In this document: piece after piece, positions 62,793-64,000 of the stretch
Layout of the letters: each line of letters starts with the position of its first letter
Position numbering within the stretch: the first letter of the stretch is position 1
Assembly (NCBI RefSeq): GCF_001292705.1
Contig: NZ_LGAK01000012.1
Coordinates: 1-64,000, forward strand
Source: Marinagarivorans algicola
Lineage (GTDB): Bacteria; Pseudomonadota; Gammaproteobacteria; Pseudomonadales; Cellvibrionaceae
Length of the DNA stretch: 64,000 nt
Direction: 5' to 3'
The notes under the pieces: model-generated
What the model was told of the DNA's origin: nothing
The model's input: only the letters and a program-made list of their open reading frames with translations
Databases searched by the model: none
Position numbers and translations under genes: made by a program

Positions 62793-64000
62793 CTAGCGGC
62801 GCATCATAAAGTTAGGATCAGACAGTGGCGCTAACCATAAGTCCATGAGAGTGCCTGACTGGGTTTGCCAGCGCGAGACCGTATTTTGTACTTCACAGAT
62901 ATCAGGCTTAGCAACACCTTGGTAGTAGCGGTGATACTGAGTGGCTAAACAAGATTCCACTTGTGCTTGGCCTTGGTTGGCTAAAATATCCGTAAGGCCT
63001 TGTAGATCGTCAAAGTTGTGTTCATCAAGATCAGCCATGCTCTTAATACCAATTAAGCTGCCAGTGGCATCAATGGCGAGGTTGTTACCTTCGGTGGTGC
63101 GGTATTGGCCAACACCATTATAGTTCTCAAAAGCAAAACCCAGAGGGTCGATATGTTGATGGCATGCGGCACAAGCGGGATTGTTACTGTGTGCCGAAGA
63201 GCGCTCGCGCAATGGTTTGCTTGGGTCCAGTGGTTCAATTTCGCCAACATTCGCGGGGGGTAAACCAAATTCTTGGCATAATAAGTTGCGGCGAATCAGT
63301 AAGCCGCGCTTAATTGGGTGATTTTCTTTTGATGAGGCGTTAATGGTTAGGACAGCGCCTTTGGTGAGTACGCCTTGGCGTTTATTATCGACCGTGACTT
63401 TTTGGAAGTCATTGGTATTGGTATTGTTAATGCCATAAAACTGGGCCAAATCGCGATTGAGGTAAGTGAAGTTGGCTGTGTAGATATCGGCGGTTTTGTA
63501 GTTGCCACCTAAAAAGAGCTCTTGCAAGAAAAGATCGAGTTCGGTTTCCATGTGGTTGGCAATTTGCACAGAGTAGTTAGAAAAAATCGTTGTATCTTTC
63601 GCTTCGGCAGAGACATTACCTACATTGAGCCACTGGCGGCCAAAATGTGCAAACTGTGCTTGGGCGCGCGGGTCCTTTAAGAGTCGCTCGGCTTGCTGGC
63701 GTAAAGTATTAGCGCTCGATAGGGCGCCACTTTTAGCGGCGTTGAGTAGCGTCTCATCGGGCATAGACCCCCAGAGCGTGTAAGATAATAAACTTGCGAG
63801 TTCATAGTTATCGAGTTGATATTGGCCTGCATTGGCCTTGCCAATTTCGCTGCGATACAAAAAGCTGGGTGAGCTTAAAAAGGCGCGCAAGGTGTATGCA
63901 AAGCCTTCGGCCGTTGTATTACCGGCATTAAAAATGGCTTTGTAGGCTGTGAGCTCTTCGTTATTGAGCGGACGACGAAAGGCCTTTTTGCCAAATGCTG
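62793..64000 (-). CDS. DUF1592/DUF1588/DUF1585 cytochrome-like protein (5' end outside the window)
   Basis: The frame is open across the window edge, so the N-terminus is missing. Upstream of the first possible start, AFGKKAFRRPLNNEELTAY fits DUF1595, which precedes DUF1592. Then come ALRAFLSSPSFLYRSE-type text (DUF1592), GVLTKGAVLTINASSKENHPIKRGL (DUF1588, split), a CAACH heme-type motif in the NPACAACHQHIDPLGFAFENY region and a DUF1585 end. In planctomycetes such proteins carry c-type cytochrome modules. It lies 11 nt before the DUF1552 gene and the pair are likely co-transcribed; function unknown. Confidence 0.88.
   Translation of the reverse strand, partial: AFGKKAFRRPLNNEELTAYKAIFNAGNTTAEGFAYTLRAFLSSPSFLYRSEIGKANAGQYQLDNYELASLLSYTLWGSMPDETLLNAAKSGALSSANTLRQQAERLLKDPRAQAQFAHFGRQWLNVGNVSAEAKDTTIFSNYSVQIANHMETELDLFLQELFLGGNYKTADIYTANFTYLNRDLAQFYGINNTNTNDFQKVTVDNKRQGVLTKGAVLTINASSKENHPIKRGLLIRRNLLCQEFGLPPANVGEIEPLDPSKPLRERSSAHSNNPACAACHQHIDPLGFAFENYNGVGQYRTTEGNNLAIDATGSLIGIKSMADLDEHNFDDLQGLTDILANQGQAQVESCLATQYHRYYQGVAKPDICEVQNTVSRWQTQSGTLMDLWLAPLSDPNFMMRR

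Overview
The window looks like chromosome of a marine gammaproteobacterium, most likely a polysaccharide-degrading member of the Cellvibrionales (Saccharophagus/Teredinibacter/Cellvibrio type). This rests on gammaproteobacterial gene orders (yibQ-ctpA-envC-gpmI; rpsB-tsf-pyrH-frr-uppS-cdsA-dxr-rseP-bamA-skp-lpxD-fabZ-lpxA-lpxB-rnhB; gloB-yafS-rnhA-dnaQ), on secreted carbohydrate-active proteins (a GH3 beta-glucosidase and an alginate-lyase-like lipoprotein), and on a DUF1552/DUF1592 pair common in that order. The genus is inference. Base composition looks moderate, and GTG and TTG starts are frequent.

Layout. 1-1050 is an AT-rich stretch with gene fragments and one intact small ORF that resembles an immunity protein. 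1.1-5 kb holds argS, an ECI2-like enoyl-CoA isomerase and a DECR2-like dienoyl-CoA reductase; the last two are auxiliary enzymes for oxidising unsaturated fatty acids. 5.3-10.3 kb holds a membrane-anchored ATP-grasp ligase, a fused OlsF-type ornithine-lipid synthase, a DinB-like protein and an alginate-lyase-like lipoprotein. 10.4-16.1 kb is the minus-strand gpmI-envC-ctpA-yibQ cell-envelope block. 16.1-20.5 kb mixes a broken small gene, an SPFH lipoprotein, yqaA, a DUF1456 gene, a GT25 glycosyltransferase and long non-coding stretches. 20.5-24.2 kb is a vitamin B12 uptake and salvage cluster (btuC, btuD, cobU, btuF). 24.4-35.9 kb is housekeeping and singletons: mrp, dcd, can, sbcB, msrA, bglX, a DUF3010 gene and an LpxH-like phosphoesterase.

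36.3-51.4 kb is the translation / isoprenoid / outer-membrane-biogenesis supercluster. It links ribosome factors (S2, EF-Ts, RRF), UMP kinase, undecaprenyl and MEP-pathway enzymes, RseP, BamA, Skp and the early lipid A enzymes. 51.7-61 kb holds a PilZ-like protein, yciH, a potassium-channel-type protein with a zinc ribbon, hrpB, tlyA, gloB, a yafS-like methyltransferase, rnhA and dnaQ. The window ends in the DUF1552/DUF1592 pair on the minus strand; the DUF1592 gene runs off the edge.

The most unusual signal is in the intergenic DNA. There are two families of dispersed, structured, non-coding repeats (16212-16365 with 22963-23160; 31387-31541 with 61062-61279, perhaps also 5072-5100). There is also a recurring pattern of perfect or near-perfect short tandem duplications (unit 11-17 nt) in at least nine intergenic regions, several of which touch or sit just upstream of start codons. 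I saw no CRISPR array, tRNA, rRNA, insertion sequence, prophage or recognisable defence island, and nothing that I would claim as a complete new system.
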